A stretch of 33,625 bases of DNA from DATIYF01 sp035517775 (GTDB taxonomy: Bacteria > Acidobacteriota > Terriglobia > Terriglobales > Acidobacteriaceae): contig DATIYF010000079.1 in the NCBI GenBank assembly GCA_035517775.1, forward strand, positions 1 to 33,625, in the 5' to 3' direction. The position numbers were made by a program, and so were the translations under genes. Below the pieces are notes generated by a model. It searched no databases. It had not been told where the DNA came from and worked only from the letters and a program-made list of their open reading frames with translations. This document shows, piece after piece, positions 1-9,211 of the stretch (positions within the stretch are counted from its first letter, which is position 1; every line of letters begins with the position of its first letter).

Positions 1-26
1 CTTTCTAATCTCTATTCTCGAGGGTG

Positions 27-67
27 CCCCGTCCTTGTGTCTGCGATCTGTGCAGACACAGGGCGGG
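27..67. repeat. long imperfect hairpin
   Basis: The arms TGTGTCTG (36-43) and CAGACACA (52-60 region) are perfectly complementary around a 9-nt loop. Pairing continues outward through CCCCGTCCT / GGGCGGGG with one G-U pair and one bulge, giving about 16 bp. It lies downstream of the minus-strand gene ending at 205 but has no adjacent T-run, so it may be a dispersed palindromic repeat rather than a terminator. Confidence 0.45.
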
Positions 68-130
68 GACTTTGACTTCTTGTGGAGTGAACTGAAGGAA
101 GCATTTTCTCCCCAAGATCAAAAACCCCAC

Positions 131-156
131 CCCTTCGACCGCGCTCAGGACAGGCC
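131..156. repeat. possible dispersed intergenic repeat fragment
   Basis: The segment beginning CCCTTCGACC followed by GCGCTCAGGACAGG resembles a short intergenic element that recurs in many environmental bacterial assemblies (its accidental translations read like FDRAQDR or LSAVEG). This is recognition from memory. Only one copy is seen in this window, so the call is tentative. Nothing else identifiable is present in 1-204. Confidence 0.3.
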
Positions 157-204
157 CTGTCGCGCAAACCGCGCAAAGGGGCACCTCAAAAATGCAGGCA
201 CCGG

Positions 205-639
205 CTATTGGGCTTTTTCCACGGGCGTCCACTGGGCGGAGGCGATTTTCCACTTGCCGCCGCTGTGCGCGAACACCACAGTCGTCGCCACCGTCACGGT
301 TTCCCTCGCTGACTTCTCCTGCAGAATGCCGGTCAGGATGGCGGTTTCGCCGAATCGCCGCACAGCGACCTGGCTGAGCGAGGCCTCGGTCTGCGGATCG
401 AAGGCGCCTTGCTTGCCCAGGCGAGGTCCGTCCTTCACCCAGATCGCTCCCATGGGCAGGACCAGCACCAGGTTATCGGCTTCGACTTCGTCCATGGCGG
501 GGTTGTCGCCGACATAAAACGCTTTCATCCACTTGGCATGCACAGCCAGCAGTTCGGATTGCAAGGCCGCGTCACTGCTCTGCGCCACGACCAGCGCCGG
601 GCACAAGAGGGCAGCCAAAAGAAGAATCGTAGCGCGCAT
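205..639 (-). CDS. secreted DUF4440/SnoaL-like (NTF2-fold) protein
   Basis: A 144-residue protein with a clear N-terminal signal peptide (MRATILLLAALLCPALVVA, then Q), so it is probably periplasmic or secreted. The rest has the pattern of the DUF4440/SnoaL-like NTF2 fold: an early helix with W and the N-P-A-M-D-E segment, then beta strands ending in GGKWKIASAQWTPV, typical of the last strands of this fold. NTF2-fold proteins are small-molecule binders or enzymes; no substrate can be assigned. The start at 639 is chosen over 663 because a strong Shine-Dalgarno (AGGAGGT) lies about 5 nt before the ATG and the signal peptide starts there. Confidence 0.7.
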   Translation of the reverse strand: MRATILLLAALLCPALVVAQSSDAALQSELLAVHAKWMKAFYVGDNPAMDEVEADNLVLVLPMGAIWVKDGPRLGKQGAFDPQTEASLSQVAVRRFGETAILTGILQEKSARETVTVATTVVFAHSGGKWKIASAQWTPVEKAQ

Positions 640-972
640 CAGGACCTCCTTCAGGACGCACATTTTTAGGGGCCCAATTCCGAAGAAGTGTACGCCGGGA
701 AAAGGCCATCGCCAATTATTTTCAGTTGTGGCTCAAACCCGCTGAGGCGCTGGGCCAGGCTTTCCTCAGATCAACTTCCCACACTGGGTCAACCCCGCGA
801 CGAATCAGAACACTTCTCGCAGCGTGTTCTGGGTAGCGCAGCGCCAAGGCGCTGCACAACACTTCGATCGCCGCGCACGCTTTGAAAAAGTGGAGAGTCT
901 TGATTCCCCGCGGGTGGAAACAAATAGAGTGGCGGGCGGAGCACCCGTCACTCGATTACAAATCAGTGTGGC
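640..972. other. intergenic region with a perfect GC hairpin
   Basis: No convincing gene is seen. It holds the upstream region of the DUF4440 gene and a perfect 8-bp hairpin at 838-855 (GCAGCGCC, loop AA, GGCGCTGC), flanked by further complementary GTGTT/AACAC. The hairpin lies downstream of no gene on its right (the VOC gene ends at 973 on the minus strand, so it is 117 nt after that stop). There is no T-run. Confidence 0.4.
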
Positions 973-1464
973 TTATGCGCTCTTCTTCTGTGCCTGTTGG
1001 GACATCTGGGCGGCGAACTGCTTCATGCGCTTTTCCATCTCCGCCGGAGAGACGTCTTCTTTGTGTGTGGCCACGCTCCAGGCCTGGCCGAAGGGATCGG
1101 TGAGCTGCCCGAAGCGATCGCCCCAGAACATGTCGGTCAGCGGCATGAAGACCTTGCCTCCGGCATTAATGGCGCGGTGGAAGGTGGCGTCGGCATCCTC
1201 CACGTACAGCATGATGCCGGCGGTGGTGCCACCCAAAGTCTGGGGAGCTTTGGAGGTGCCGCGATCGTTTTCATCGGCGAGCATGACCATGGAGTCGCCG
1301 ATTTTCAGTTCAGCGTGGCCGATCTTCCCGTCAGGAGTGGGCATGCGCATCACTTCCTGCGCGCCAAATGCTTTCTTGTAGTATTCAATCGCCTCAGCCG
1401 CGTTGCGCACGACCAGATAAGGAGTTGCGGTGTGATAACCCTCGGGAATGGCTTTGACTGGCAT
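973..1464 (-). CDS. VOC-family (PhnB/glyoxalase-like) protein
   Basis: A 163-residue protein of the vicinal-oxygen-chelate superfamily, PhnB-like branch. It shows the usual start of the fold (ATPYLVVRNAAEAIEYYKKAFGA), the middle GHAELKIGDSMVMLADE and the end-of-domain pattern WGDRFGQLTDPFGQAWSVAT at about residues 114-133. These proteins bind a metal or small molecule; the reaction of this member cannot be read from sequence. The C-terminal 30 residues form a charged, Q-rich tail. A good ribosome site (AAGGAGAATCCC) precedes the ATG. It is a single-gene unit between two unrelated minus-strand genes. Confidence 0.85.
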   Translation of the reverse strand: MPVKAIPEGYHTATPYLVVRNAAEAIEYYKKAFGAQEVMRMPTPDGKIGHAELKIGDSMVMLADENDRGTSKAPQTLGGTTAGIMLYVEDADATFHRAINAGGKVFMPLTDMFWGDRFGQLTDPFGQAWSVATHKEDVSPAEMEKRMKQFAAQMSQQAQKKSA

Positions 1465-1616
1465 GGGATTCTCCTTCTATGAAATTGGACCAGCGGCGAC
1501 CGGCGCGCCAGCTAACCATTCTAGACGCGCAGCGCTTGTGGATTATGAAATTGTTGTAAAAGCGGCAACGGTATCGGTTGCGAAGGGCAGACCTGCTGGC
1601 GCAACCCGGAGCGGAC

Positions 1617-2093
1617 TTAGGTTCTCGGGCGGAAGGCGATGAGGGGGAATTGGCTGGTCAGACGGCGCCGGTCGTCGGCCGTTCCGCGATAGGTCCAGCC
1701 GGAGAGCCAACTGAATCCGCGGCGGACAATGGGGGCGATCCAGCGATTGCGGTGCTCGTAGCCGGCGATCACTTGCACGGCCTCTTCGGGGGAGAGAGTT
1801 CGATGAGTGGCGGGAAAGTGCTGGCTGCCGATGGTGACCGCCTCGTCATGGTTGGCGTTAATGTTGCGCAGCCAGTTGGAGTCGCTGAAGCCGTTCATGA
1901 CTACGGCCTCGGGGCCCTGCTTGCGGTATTGGACGACTTCCAGAACGGTCTGGCGGCGCAGGCCGGTGCGGCGGCCGACGTGGGTGAGAAGCAGAAAGCG
2001 GTGATCGAGCAAGCGGCCCAGGTGCCAGCGGTAGAGATACACGGGGCCGCGGAGAAAATACCAGAGAGCGCTGCGCTTGCGAACTTTGATCAT
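1617..2093 (-). CDS. deazaflavin/F420-type nitroreductase-family oxidoreductase
   Basis: A 158-residue protein resembling the Ddn/DUF385 family (F420H2-dependent quinone reductase fold). The diagnostic segment is LLLTHVGRRTGLRRQTVLEVV at about residues 34-55, matching the GR(K/R)(S/T)G..R..PL cofactor-binding motif. It is followed by the beta strands EAVVMNGFSDSNWLRNI and a late segment VTIGSQHFPA. Members use F420 or a flavin; which one cannot be decided here, because no F420 biosynthesis gene is in the window. Size is normal for the family. The start has no clear Shine-Dalgarno. Confidence 0.75.
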   Translation of the reverse strand: MIKVRKRSALWYFLRGPVYLYRWHLGRLLDHRFLLLTHVGRRTGLRRQTVLEVVQYRKQGPEAVVMNGFSDSNWLRNINANHDEAVTIGSQHFPATHRTLSPEEAVQVIAGYEHRNRWIAPIVRRGFSWLSGWTYRGTADDRRRLTSQFPLIAFRPRT

Positions 2094-2201
2094 TACCTGT
2101 TGGATGTCTGAGGAAGAGACTTGGGCGCAAGATTGGGTCCGGGGGCCAGGGCGGCAGGTCCTGCCTCAGTTCCCGGTTCTCCGTTGGTTAGTTCTGAGAA
2201 T

Positions 2202-4319
2202 TCATTTTTGCCAGGTGATTTCGGCGTAGGCGGCGCGTTTGATGGCCACATTGGGTCCGGGGTCGCTGGCGTATTCGTAGTGATAGGGCTGGAAGAGATT
2301 CTGTCCAACCACGGCGAGGCGAAGATAGGGGCGCGCCCGCCAGGCGAGGCGCGCGTCTGCGGTGGAATAAGAACGGATGTTCTGCGCAGAGAGTGCGCTG
2401 ACATATCGGTAGGTGAGATCGAGACTGAGGGCTTTGGGAAGATCGAAGCCGGATTGCGCCGTGGCCTCATGCCGCGGGCTGGAGCCTTCGATAATGGGCG
2501 CGGTGCCGACATCGAGCGAGTGCGGGCTGCGCTGCAATTCCATTTGCAGGAATGAGTAGGAGGCGGTCAGCCGCCAGAAAGGCTTCGGCCGCCACTCGGG
2601 AGCGACTTCGACGCCTCGGGTGGTGCCCAGCAGTCCATTGCCAAATTCCGCGGGCAGCAGGATATGGGTGGGTGCAGGACTGTCTTCGACGGAAAAGCCG
2701 CCGACAATGTCTTCGCTGAAAAGATCGCTGTAGTGATTGTAAAAAGCGGAAAGATCAACATAGAGATTTTTTCCGAACAGGCGGCGGAAGCCAACCTCGT
2801 AGCCGTTGAGTTCTTCCGAGCGGAAATTCGGGTTGGCATTGAAGCGGGCGAAGACCGGCAACCCGCTGGAACCATCAATTCCAATGAAACCGGTAAGGTA
2901 AAACGCGCGCTCGGCCGCGGAGGGAGTGCGCACGGCGTGGGTAAAGGCGGCCCATAAGGTTTGCTTTTCACTGATCGTCCACAGCAAGCGCGCGCTGGGC
3001 TGCCATTGCAGGCCGGTATAGTTGGTTTTGAGCAACTTGGTGCCGAGAGAAAGCGACAAACGGTCGGGAAGAAGCGAGATTTCATCCTGAAAAAAGCCGC
3101 TGAACAGCTCGTCGGTGCGGCGCTGAGGAATGAAGTAGAGGCCGGAGACGATGGTTGGGTTGTCTCCGAAACTGGCGCGCGCACCCAGCCCCCAGGAAAT
3201 CTGCTGCTGCCCCGGAAGACGGAAGCGGTCGAGAAAATCAACGTCGAAGGTATTGCGTAGATCGGCGAAGTTGGGCTCGCGGCGGCTGGTGCGGTCATAG
3301 TAGGCCTGCACCTGGATATCCTTGCCATCGCCCTGAAGGCGGTGCCAGCGGGCGAGAAGGTTGCCTCCGGAAAGGCGCCCAGCGCCCTGGAGGATCTGCG
3401 AGTAGGGAGGTGTATAGGTAACCGCGGTCACGGTTTCGCCCGTGCCTTCGTCGTACAAATCGCCCTGCAAGGTGTAAGTGTCGCGGTCATTCCTTGCATA
3501 ATCCATGCGAAACCCGCCTTGCAGGTCGCGCCAGCCGTCGTAGTCATCGCCGTTGGGATGAAATTCGGGCAGGCGATCGAAGCCCATGCCATAAGCGCGG
3601 TAGTCCAGTCCTTTGCCGTTGCCGCCGCCGTAGCGAGTGTTGAGGAAGCCGCCCTCGACGTTGCCGCCGCCGGCGCTCACCAGGCTGCCATGCGTCTCTT
3701 TGCTGCTCTTGGTGATGATGTTGATCACGCCGTTGACGGCATTCGGGCCCCAGATGATTCCGCCGGGCCCGCGGATGACTTCAATGCGGTCCACATCTTC
3801 GAGCAGAACATTCTGCACCTCCCAGTACGTACCGGCCAGAAGCGTGGTGTACACCGTGCGCCCGTCAATCAGAACCAGCACGTCGCGGGAGAGGCGGCTG
3901 CCGAAGCCGCGAATGCCGATGGACCAGCGATTGCTGTCAATGCGGGCGACCTCAACCCCGGGCGCCAGGCGCAAGGCCTCGGGGATGCTGGTTGCTCCCG
4001 AGCGCTGAATATCTTCCTGGGTGATGACGAAGATGGCGGCCGAAGTCTTCCAGACCTGCTCAGGTTCCTTGGAGGCGGTGGTTACTTTTACATTGCCCAG
4101 CTCCTCCAGAGTGAGTTGTTTGAGTGGCGAGGCATTCTGCTGATCAACCTCAGAAGTCTTCGCCAGTGCGGGCCGGCAGGAAGAAACAGTGGTGATGGCC
4201 AGGATGGCGAAGACTGCAATTCGCTGGAAACAGGGCGGGTTAGGCTGATGGTTACGGGGTTCAATCACCCAACGTCGGAAGCTCGGCGTTTTCATCCTGG
4301 TGTTTCCATAAATCTGCAT
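2202..4319 (-). CDS. TonB-dependent outer-membrane receptor
   Basis: A 705-residue TonB-dependent transporter. After a basic N-terminus and a hydrophobic signal segment (about residues 30-50, ending RPALA) comes a plug domain: VTTASKEPEQVWKTSAAIFV, ITQEDIQRSGATSIPEALRL, then RIEVIRGPGGIIWGPNAVNG (about residues 175-200), the classic end of the plug. The remaining 450 residues are beta-barrel-like and end in an aromatic-rich strand, ...ITWQK. Such receptors import siderophores, cobalamin or sugars with energy from TonB; the substrate is not deducible. It lacks the carboxypeptidase-regulatory domain of Oar-like acidobacterial receptors. A second possible start lies at 4295. I saw no convincing riboswitch in the upstream 240 nt. 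Confidence 0.9.
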   Translation of the reverse strand: MQIYGNTRMKTPSFRRWVIEPRNHQPNPPCFQRIAVFAILAITTVSSCRPALAKTSEVDQQNASPLKQLTLEELGNVKVTTASKEPEQVWKTSAAIFVITQEDIQRSGATSIPEALRLAPGVEVARIDSNRWSIGIRGFGSRLSRDVLVLIDGRTVYTTLLAGTYWEVQNVLLEDVDRIEVIRGPGGIIWGPNAVNGVINIITKSSKETHGSLVSAGGGNVEGGFLNTRYGGGNGKGLDYRAYGMGFDRLPEFHPNGDDYDGWRDLQGGFRMDYARNDRDTYTLQGDLYDEGTGETVTAVTYTPPYSQILQGAGRLSGGNLLARWHRLQGDGKDIQVQAYYDRTSRREPNFADLRNTFDVDFLDRFRLPGQQQISWGLGARASFGDNPTIVSGLYFIPQRRTDELFSGFFQDEISLLPDRLSLSLGTKLLKTNYTGLQWQPSARLLWTISEKQTLWAAFTHAVRTPSAAERAFYLTGFIGIDGSSGLPVFARFNANPNFRSEELNGYEVGFRRLFGKNLYVDLSAFYNHYSDLFSEDIVGGFSVEDSPAPTHILLPAEFGNGLLGTTRGVEVAPEWRPKPFWRLTASYSFLQMELQRSPHSLDVGTAPIIEGSSPRHEATAQSGFDLPKALSLDLTYRYVSALSAQNIRSYSTADARLAWRARPYLRLAVVGQNLFQPYHYEYASDPGPNVAIKRAAYAEITWQK

Positions 4320-4559
4320 GAATCCCAGAGATCGAGCCGAGGCTTGACCTCTTCATCCATATCCTCAACTGGCTTTGCGTCCGAAAAGAGAGGATCGCAG
4401 ACAAGGATGCGCACATGGTCTTGGCGCCATGGGGAATGGGGCAAAGACTCCGTATGATGTCAGGTGGGCAAACCCAATCCTATACAGGTTTTACCGGATA
4501 TCGGGTTGGTAAACAGAAAGAAGAGTGGCGTTAGCTCAAGGTCCGCGGGACCGCCATTC

Positions 4560-5858
4560 TCAGTTGCCGGCGTACCAGTCGGCGCGGGTGAGCGGCAGAT
4601 CATTCTGGCCGTTTTCATTCTTGACCAGCAGAGTCTGGTAAAGCTCCAGCAGCTGCGACTGGAAGTAATGGGCGGAACCCGCCATGTGCAGGCGCCAGAT
4701 TCGGTACGTCACTTCGTCTACCAGGCGGCGGGCCTGCTCGGCATGCTGCTGCATGCCGCGGACCCAGTGGCGCAAGGTGAGGGCGTAATGCTGGCGGAGA
4801 TTTTCTACGTCGCACACCTCAAAGCCGGCGAGCTCAGCGGCGCGCGTGGTGGTACCGAGCGGCACCAGTTCGCCATCGGGGAATACATAAAGATCTGCGA
4901 AGCTAGGTTCCCTGGAATGGGCGCGCTGTTCGGGCACGCCGATGCCGTGGTTAAGAAATACGCCGCCAGGGCGCAGCAGGCGCCAGGCGCGGCGAAAATA
5001 CTCCGGCAGGTTGGCCTCGCCGACATGCTCCACCATGCCGATGCTGGCAATCTTGTCGTAACCGGCGGGATCTTCCAGCTCGCGGTAATCAAGCTGGCGG
5101 ACCTCGCAACGATCTGACAGGCCTTCGCGCCGGATGCGCTGTCTGGCAAAGACCAGTTGCTGCTCGCTCAGCGTGATGCCGAGAGCGCGGGCGCCATACT
5201 CGCGGGCTGCATGCACCACCAGGCCGCCCCAGCCGCAGCCGATATCGAGCAGGCGCTCGCCCGGACGCAGGCGGAGCTTGCGGCAAATGTGATCGAATTT
5301 CTGGCGCTGGGCGGAGTCAAGTTCGTCATCCGGATGCAGGAAGTACGCGCAGGAGTACGCCATCTCTTTTCCCAGCCAGAGAGAATAGAAATCGTTGGAG
5401 ACGTCGTAGTGGTAACTGATGGCTTCGCGATCGCGCTCTTTCGAATGCATGCGCCCGCGCAAGCGAGCTCCCGGCCGCGCCGGTTGCAAGCATGGGCCTG
5501 AGGGCAAAGCCATGAGCATAGCGCCCAGGCGGAGTTTCTGCTTCTTGCTCCAGGGATTGCTCAACAGATAATCGGCCAGCGGGAAGACGCCTTCGATATC
5601 GCCATCAATATCGAAGTCATCGTAAATGTAAGCCTCGGCCAGGGCGAGCTGGCTGGCGCTGCCAAAGGCCGCGCGCACGCTGCCCGGCCGATTGATCTTC
5701 CAGCAGAAACGGCGGAATTGGCCTGGCTCCGGGTCCCACACAGTCCCATCCCAGAGCTGGATGGAAAAATCGCGCGGATGATATCCGCGCAGAAGCTCCT
5801 GCAGAAAGGCCAGAGCTTTGTGCTCCCCCTGCTCTGGCTTCCGTGCTCTGAATGCCAT
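4560..5858 (-). CDS. cfa: cyclopropane-fatty-acyl-phospholipid synthase (class I SAM methyltransferase)
   Basis: A 432-residue cyclopropane-fatty-acid synthase family protein. It would transfer a methylene group from S-adenosylmethionine to double bonds of membrane phospholipid acyl chains. The N-terminal 130 residues carry the family's lipid-binding region (LALAEAYIYDDFDIDGDIEG). The catalytic half shows HYDVSNDFYSLWLG (150-163), SAM motif I LLDIGCGWGG (203-212), GITLSEQQ and the post-motif IGMVEHVG with the conserved glutamate. Length is normal. It is the gene downstream of the glucoamylase on the same strand, 151 nt away. Other methyltransferases of the family (tuberculostearic or mycolic type) are possible, but the overall pattern fits Cfa. 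Confidence 0.9.
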   Translation of the reverse strand: MAFRARKPEQGEHKALAFLQELLRGYHPRDFSIQLWDGTVWDPEPGQFRRFCWKINRPGSVRAAFGSASQLALAEAYIYDDFDIDGDIEGVFPLADYLLSNPWSKKQKLRLGAMLMALPSGPCLQPARPGARLRGRMHSKERDREAISYHYDVSNDFYSLWLGKEMAYSCAYFLHPDDELDSAQRQKFDHICRKLRLRPGERLLDIGCGWGGLVVHAAREYGARALGITLSEQQLVFARQRIRREGLSDRCEVRQLDYRELEDPAGYDKIASIGMVEHVGEANLPEYFRRAWRLLRPGGVFLNHGIGVPEQRAHSREPSFADLYVFPDGELVPLGTTTRAAELAGFEVCDVENLRQHYALTLRHWVRGMQQHAEQARRLVDEVTYRIWRLHMAGSAHYFQSQLLELYQTLLVKNENGQNDLPLTRADWYAGN

Positions 5859-6009
5859 GCCTACGCCCCTGTACGAAACTTCAGAACTGCGTTGGATAAA
5901 GGAAATCTGCCCCCGGCAAGAGCCGCCATTCCCGCCGCAGCAGGTTTTCGACGCAGTTTCTAAAGCTCTCGTTGCCCCAAGCGGCCGGAAACTCTTGTGC
6001 CGGCAGCGG

Positions 6010-8412
6010 CTAGGTGGCCTCCACGGCCACGCAAAAGTTTACTCCTTCCCATTGCTGCCTTTGCAACCAGAAGAGGGTAAATACGACCTTTTGAGCGGGG
6101 GGTAAACCGTTGGTGGGAAGATCAGCGATGTGCAGGTCGAGGCCAGTATCTTGAGTTGTGGTGTCGTTGGCAGTTTTCCAGTCGTCGAGGCTCCAATGCA
6201 CCTGCGCCGGCTCCAGAAATGCGAGGCGAAGGGTTTTGCCCTGGGGCATGGAGCGGCTCTTGTTATTAAGGCTCCAGAGAAAATGCTGGCCCTGGCGCTT
6301 TTCGATCTGATAGCGCTGGATCGCCTGCGGGGGCTGATCGAAGACCCTTCCGTCGCGCAGCGACCGGCGCAGCTTGATGTATTCGGCATGGGCCCAGACC
6401 AGGGGGCAGGCGGAGCCAGAAGGTTTGCCGCGAAAGAGCTCGCGCGCGGGCAGGTCGGGCGCATCCCAGACCTGCTCGGGCAGCAGCCGGCTGCCCTCGG
6501 TGGAATCTTCCATTACGCGCAGCAACTGCTCGGCGATTTGCGGCCGTCCGGCGGCCAGCTCGTAGTGGGCGCGCTCGCCGGCCAGAAGCGGCCAGGCGCG
6601 GCCAATGCCAGTACCGTCGAAGGGTGAGCCATCTTCGTGCTCGCCGTAGCCATCGCCGTTGTAACGATACCAGCACGGTCCCTGGGGCAGGCTGACCCGC
6701 AGCAAGGCGTCAATCGCCTTTACGGTATTCACAATGCGCGGATCGTCGGGCGGGCGCAAGCCGAAGCGTACCAGGGCGAGCGCGTCGGGGCTTATGAGGT
6801 GCACCGCAGTCTCTTCACTTTGCCCCGGCGGACGGTTCTTGATGGGAACGAAGCCCTGGAGCGGCGAGGCAGCGCCATCGCTATCGGGCGGAGCGATGCG
6901 CACGTAGTAACCATCCACCTCGAGCTGAAGGGCAAGATCGTTGCCCTGGGCATAGACCCAGCGTTCGATATTGTCATTCCAGCAGTCGGCAGTCTCGCGG
7001 AGATAGACGGCAGTCCCGAGCTCGCCTAGGGCCTCGGCGATGTCGGCCGCCGCCAGCAGGGAGGAAACCTCGACCGCCAGCGTGAAGGGTGAGTAACCGG
7101 CATCTTCCTCCCAGCGGTCCTGCATGGTGACCGGGCCGTTGCGGACCAGAAAACTGGCGGCTTTGCGCACCATGGGCCACCAACGCTGCAGGCGGCAGAG
7201 CGTGGGGGCGTAACGGCGGATTAAATCCAACAGAAGAATGGGAAAGGCGGCCTCATCCATCTGCAAGCCACCCCAGTATGGGCGGCCGTCGAGCCACAGG
7301 TTCTGGGCCCAGTGGCCGTCGGCCTCCTGGGTGGACTCCAGATACTGCAGCACGCGCAGAGCATCATGAGGAGCCCCGGCGGCGAGAAAGCCTCCGGCAG
7401 TTTCCACCAGGTCGCGGGGCCAGACGAGGTGATAGCCGCCCAGGTCTTCATCGCCCTTGCTGAAGCCCCAGGGAATGGAGAGGCTGGCGATGGTGCCGCC
7501 GAGAAAATCTTTGGATTCATGCGCGCGCAGCACCGAGACGCTGGCGCGGTAGAGGTCCCGCTCGCGGGGAGGATCATCCAGGTGCAGCAAACCCTGGTGC
7601 CAGTTCTTCCAATGCCAGATGTAGTGTTCGCAGAGTTCCTCGTAAGATTCGAACAGGCTGGAGCGAACCTGCTGGCCGGCTTCGGACCAGATGCCGCCGA
7701 AACCCAGGGCCAGAACAAAAGAGCCGCCACAGGCCTGCAAGTCAATTTCGCCGGTCAGCGCGATGTTGCCGTTTTCCGCGCGGGTGTAGTCCCAGGTCAG
7801 GGTGAAATGCTGCGAAAGGTCCCGCCAGCCATCGGAAAAGCCGACGAAACCCACTGACATTTTTTTCCACGGAGTGGAGCAGGCGAAGGCCAGGGCGCAG
7901 TCATTATGCTGAGCGAAGAGCATAGGCACGCCTTTGTAATCGCCCGACCAGCCGGTATTTTCAAATCCCATGTTGGCGAGGTGCGGAGCCAGCAGGGCGT
8001 ACAGATGATAGTCGGCCAACCTTCCGATAAGCGGCACGAAGCCAATCTTCTGCAGCACGACGTTGCGAAAAGGATCGGTGATGATTTCCTTTTCGATGCG
8101 ATAGCGGCCATCTTCGGCCGAGTTGACCAGGCGGAAGGCCGGCACGCCCGGATCTGTGGTGGTGTTCTGGCACTGGCAGTGCCGTTTCTCTTCTGAGAAG
8201 TAGTTGAGGCCATCGGTCACGATCAACCCCAGGTCACGGGTGCAGGCCTGGTCCACCCGCGGATAGTAAACCTCATTCAGAATTCCATGGCTGTGGGTGA
8301 ACCAGACGCGGCTGTGCAAGTTGAGAGCTGTGCCTACGCCCTGCTTTGCGGCCGAGGTCCAACGTGGTGGAATGCCGGGGCAGCCGGGCGCCAAACGTTC
8401 GGAGTTATCCAC
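6010..8412 (-). CDS. GH15 glucoamylase / glucodextranase-like glycoside hydrolase
   Basis: An 800-residue GH15 family enzyme expected to release glucose from the ends of alpha-glucans. Residues 1-270 form the beta-sandwich typical of bacterial glucodextranase/glucoamylase, with VWFTHSHGILNEVYYPRVD near the start. The (alpha/alpha)6 barrel begins near residue 290. It shows GGYHLVWPRDLVET (about 327-340), QMDEAAFPILLL (about 382-393) and the LPEQVWD segment (about 641-647) with the conserved catalytic glutamate. A C-terminal extension of about 120 residues follows. No signal peptide is visible, so it is probably cytoplasmic (glycogen or maltodextrin use). The start codon is GTG, preceded by AAGGA 8 nt upstream. 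It follows hisA by 88 nt but is unrelated in function. Confidence 0.9.
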   Translation of the reverse strand: MDNSERLAPGCPGIPPRWTSAAKQGVGTALNLHSRVWFTHSHGILNEVYYPRVDQACTRDLGLIVTDGLNYFSEEKRHCQCQNTTTDPGVPAFRLVNSAEDGRYRIEKEIITDPFRNVVLQKIGFVPLIGRLADYHLYALLAPHLANMGFENTGWSGDYKGVPMLFAQHNDCALAFACSTPWKKMSVGFVGFSDGWRDLSQHFTLTWDYTRAENGNIALTGEIDLQACGGSFVLALGFGGIWSEAGQQVRSSLFESYEELCEHYIWHWKNWHQGLLHLDDPPRERDLYRASVSVLRAHESKDFLGGTIASLSIPWGFSKGDEDLGGYHLVWPRDLVETAGGFLAAGAPHDALRVLQYLESTQEADGHWAQNLWLDGRPYWGGLQMDEAAFPILLLDLIRRYAPTLCRLQRWWPMVRKAASFLVRNGPVTMQDRWEEDAGYSPFTLAVEVSSLLAAADIAEALGELGTAVYLRETADCWNDNIERWVYAQGNDLALQLEVDGYYVRIAPPDSDGAASPLQGFVPIKNRPPGQSEETAVHLISPDALALVRFGLRPPDDPRIVNTVKAIDALLRVSLPQGPCWYRYNGDGYGEHEDGSPFDGTGIGRAWPLLAGERAHYELAAGRPQIAEQLLRVMEDSTEGSRLLPEQVWDAPDLPARELFRGKPSGSACPLVWAHAEYIKLRRSLRDGRVFDQPPQAIQRYQIEKRQGQHFLWSLNNKSRSMPQGKTLRLAFLEPAQVHWSLDDWKTANDTTTQDTGLDLHIADLPTNGLPPAQKVVFTLFWLQRQQWEGVNFCVAVEAT

Positions 8413-8500
8413 GAGGAAATCCTTGCGAAGTCAGTCTGCCAGACCCATTAGAGTACCGCGAGGGCGACAGGTTACAAAGTCAGGGAGCGCCGGCTGCGAG

Positions 8501-9211
8501 TCAACGCTTGGAGGGCGCCGGGAGTGAGTTACCCTGGGACAGGGGAAATTTGCCGAGGTAGAGCGCCATGCCCACCACGGCGTCCACCGACATGGAGTCT
8601 AAGGTCTGAACCTCCTGCTCGGAGGAGATGCCACCGGCCACGATTAACTGCTTCGAAGTGGCCTGGCGCAAGGCGCGGACAGTTTGCAGCGGAATGCCGA
8701 GCATCATGCCCTCGGTATCAATGTGCGTGTACAGAAAGGCAGCGCACCCGGAATCGAGCGCGCGGATCATTTGTAGCGGGGTGATTTCGGTAAGCTCGCG
8801 CCAGCCACGGATAGCAACTTTGCCTTCTTTCGAATCCAGGGCGAAGACCAGCCGCTCGGGGCCGATTTTCTCAGCAGCTTCTTTGGCAAAGCCGGTGTTG
8901 ATCTGACCGGCGCGAATCAGCGACGAGCCGAAGATCACCCGCTTAGCGCCCAGTTCCAGAATTTCTTGCGCGGCTGGTATCGAGCGGATGCCGCCGCCCA
9001 CCTGGCAAGGGAGTCGTTCTACGAAGTACTGGACGAGCTGGTGGTTGCTGCCGCTGCCGAGGGCGGCGTCGAGATCTATGAGCTGAATCAAAGGAAAAAT
9101 TGAAAAGCGCTCGACCCACTGTTCGAAGTTATCGAACTCAAGCGCCTTCGTTTTCCCCTGCACAAGCTGAACGATCTTGCCGCCCATCAGATCAATAGAA
9201 GGGATCAGCAC
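8501..9211 (-). CDS. hisA: HisA, ProFAR isomerase
   Basis: Phosphoribosylformimino-5-aminoimidazole carboxamide ribotide isomerase, a TIM-barrel step of histidine biosynthesis. It begins LIPSIDLMGGKIVQLVQG, with the catalytic Asp of the first strand. The phosphate-binding QVGGGIRS and IVAGGISS repeats mark the half-barrels, and the second catalytic Asp lies in YTHIDTEG. It is last in the operon and follows hisF, opposite to the common hisA-hisF order. The frame is open to GTG at 9217, but the GTG at 9211 is preferred: GAGG lies about 9 nt before it and the product then starts like other HisA proteins. Overlap with hisF is a few bases, suggesting translational coupling. Confidence 0.93.
   Translation of the reverse strand: MLIPSIDLMGGKIVQLVQGKTKALEFDNFEQWVERFSIFPLIQLIDLDAALGSGSNHQLVQYFVERLPCQVGGGIRSIPAAQEILELGAKRVIFGSSLIRAGQINTGFAKEAAEKIGPERLVFALDSKEGKVAIRGWRELTEITPLQMIRALDSGCAAFLYTHIDTEGMMLGIPLQTVRALRQATSKQLIVAGGISSEQEVQTLDSMSVDAVVGMALYLGKFPLSQGNSLPAPSKR

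Noticed and set aside
3342..4457. 371-codon open frame antisense to the TonB receptor
   Set aside because: Long antisense frames are common in GC-rich DNA; its composition is low-complexity Ala/Val/Gly-rich and the receptor on the other strand is unambiguous.
4320..4559. Possible c-di-GMP or cobalamin riboswitch upstream of the TonB receptor
   Set aside because: The minus strand contains GGACGCAAAGCC, like part of a GEMM-I core, and GCCACT, like part of a B12 box, but the other conserved blocks of either riboswitch are absent. The short palindrome at 4540-4552 (GGTCC-GCG-GGACC) also lacks a T-run, so no terminator is called.
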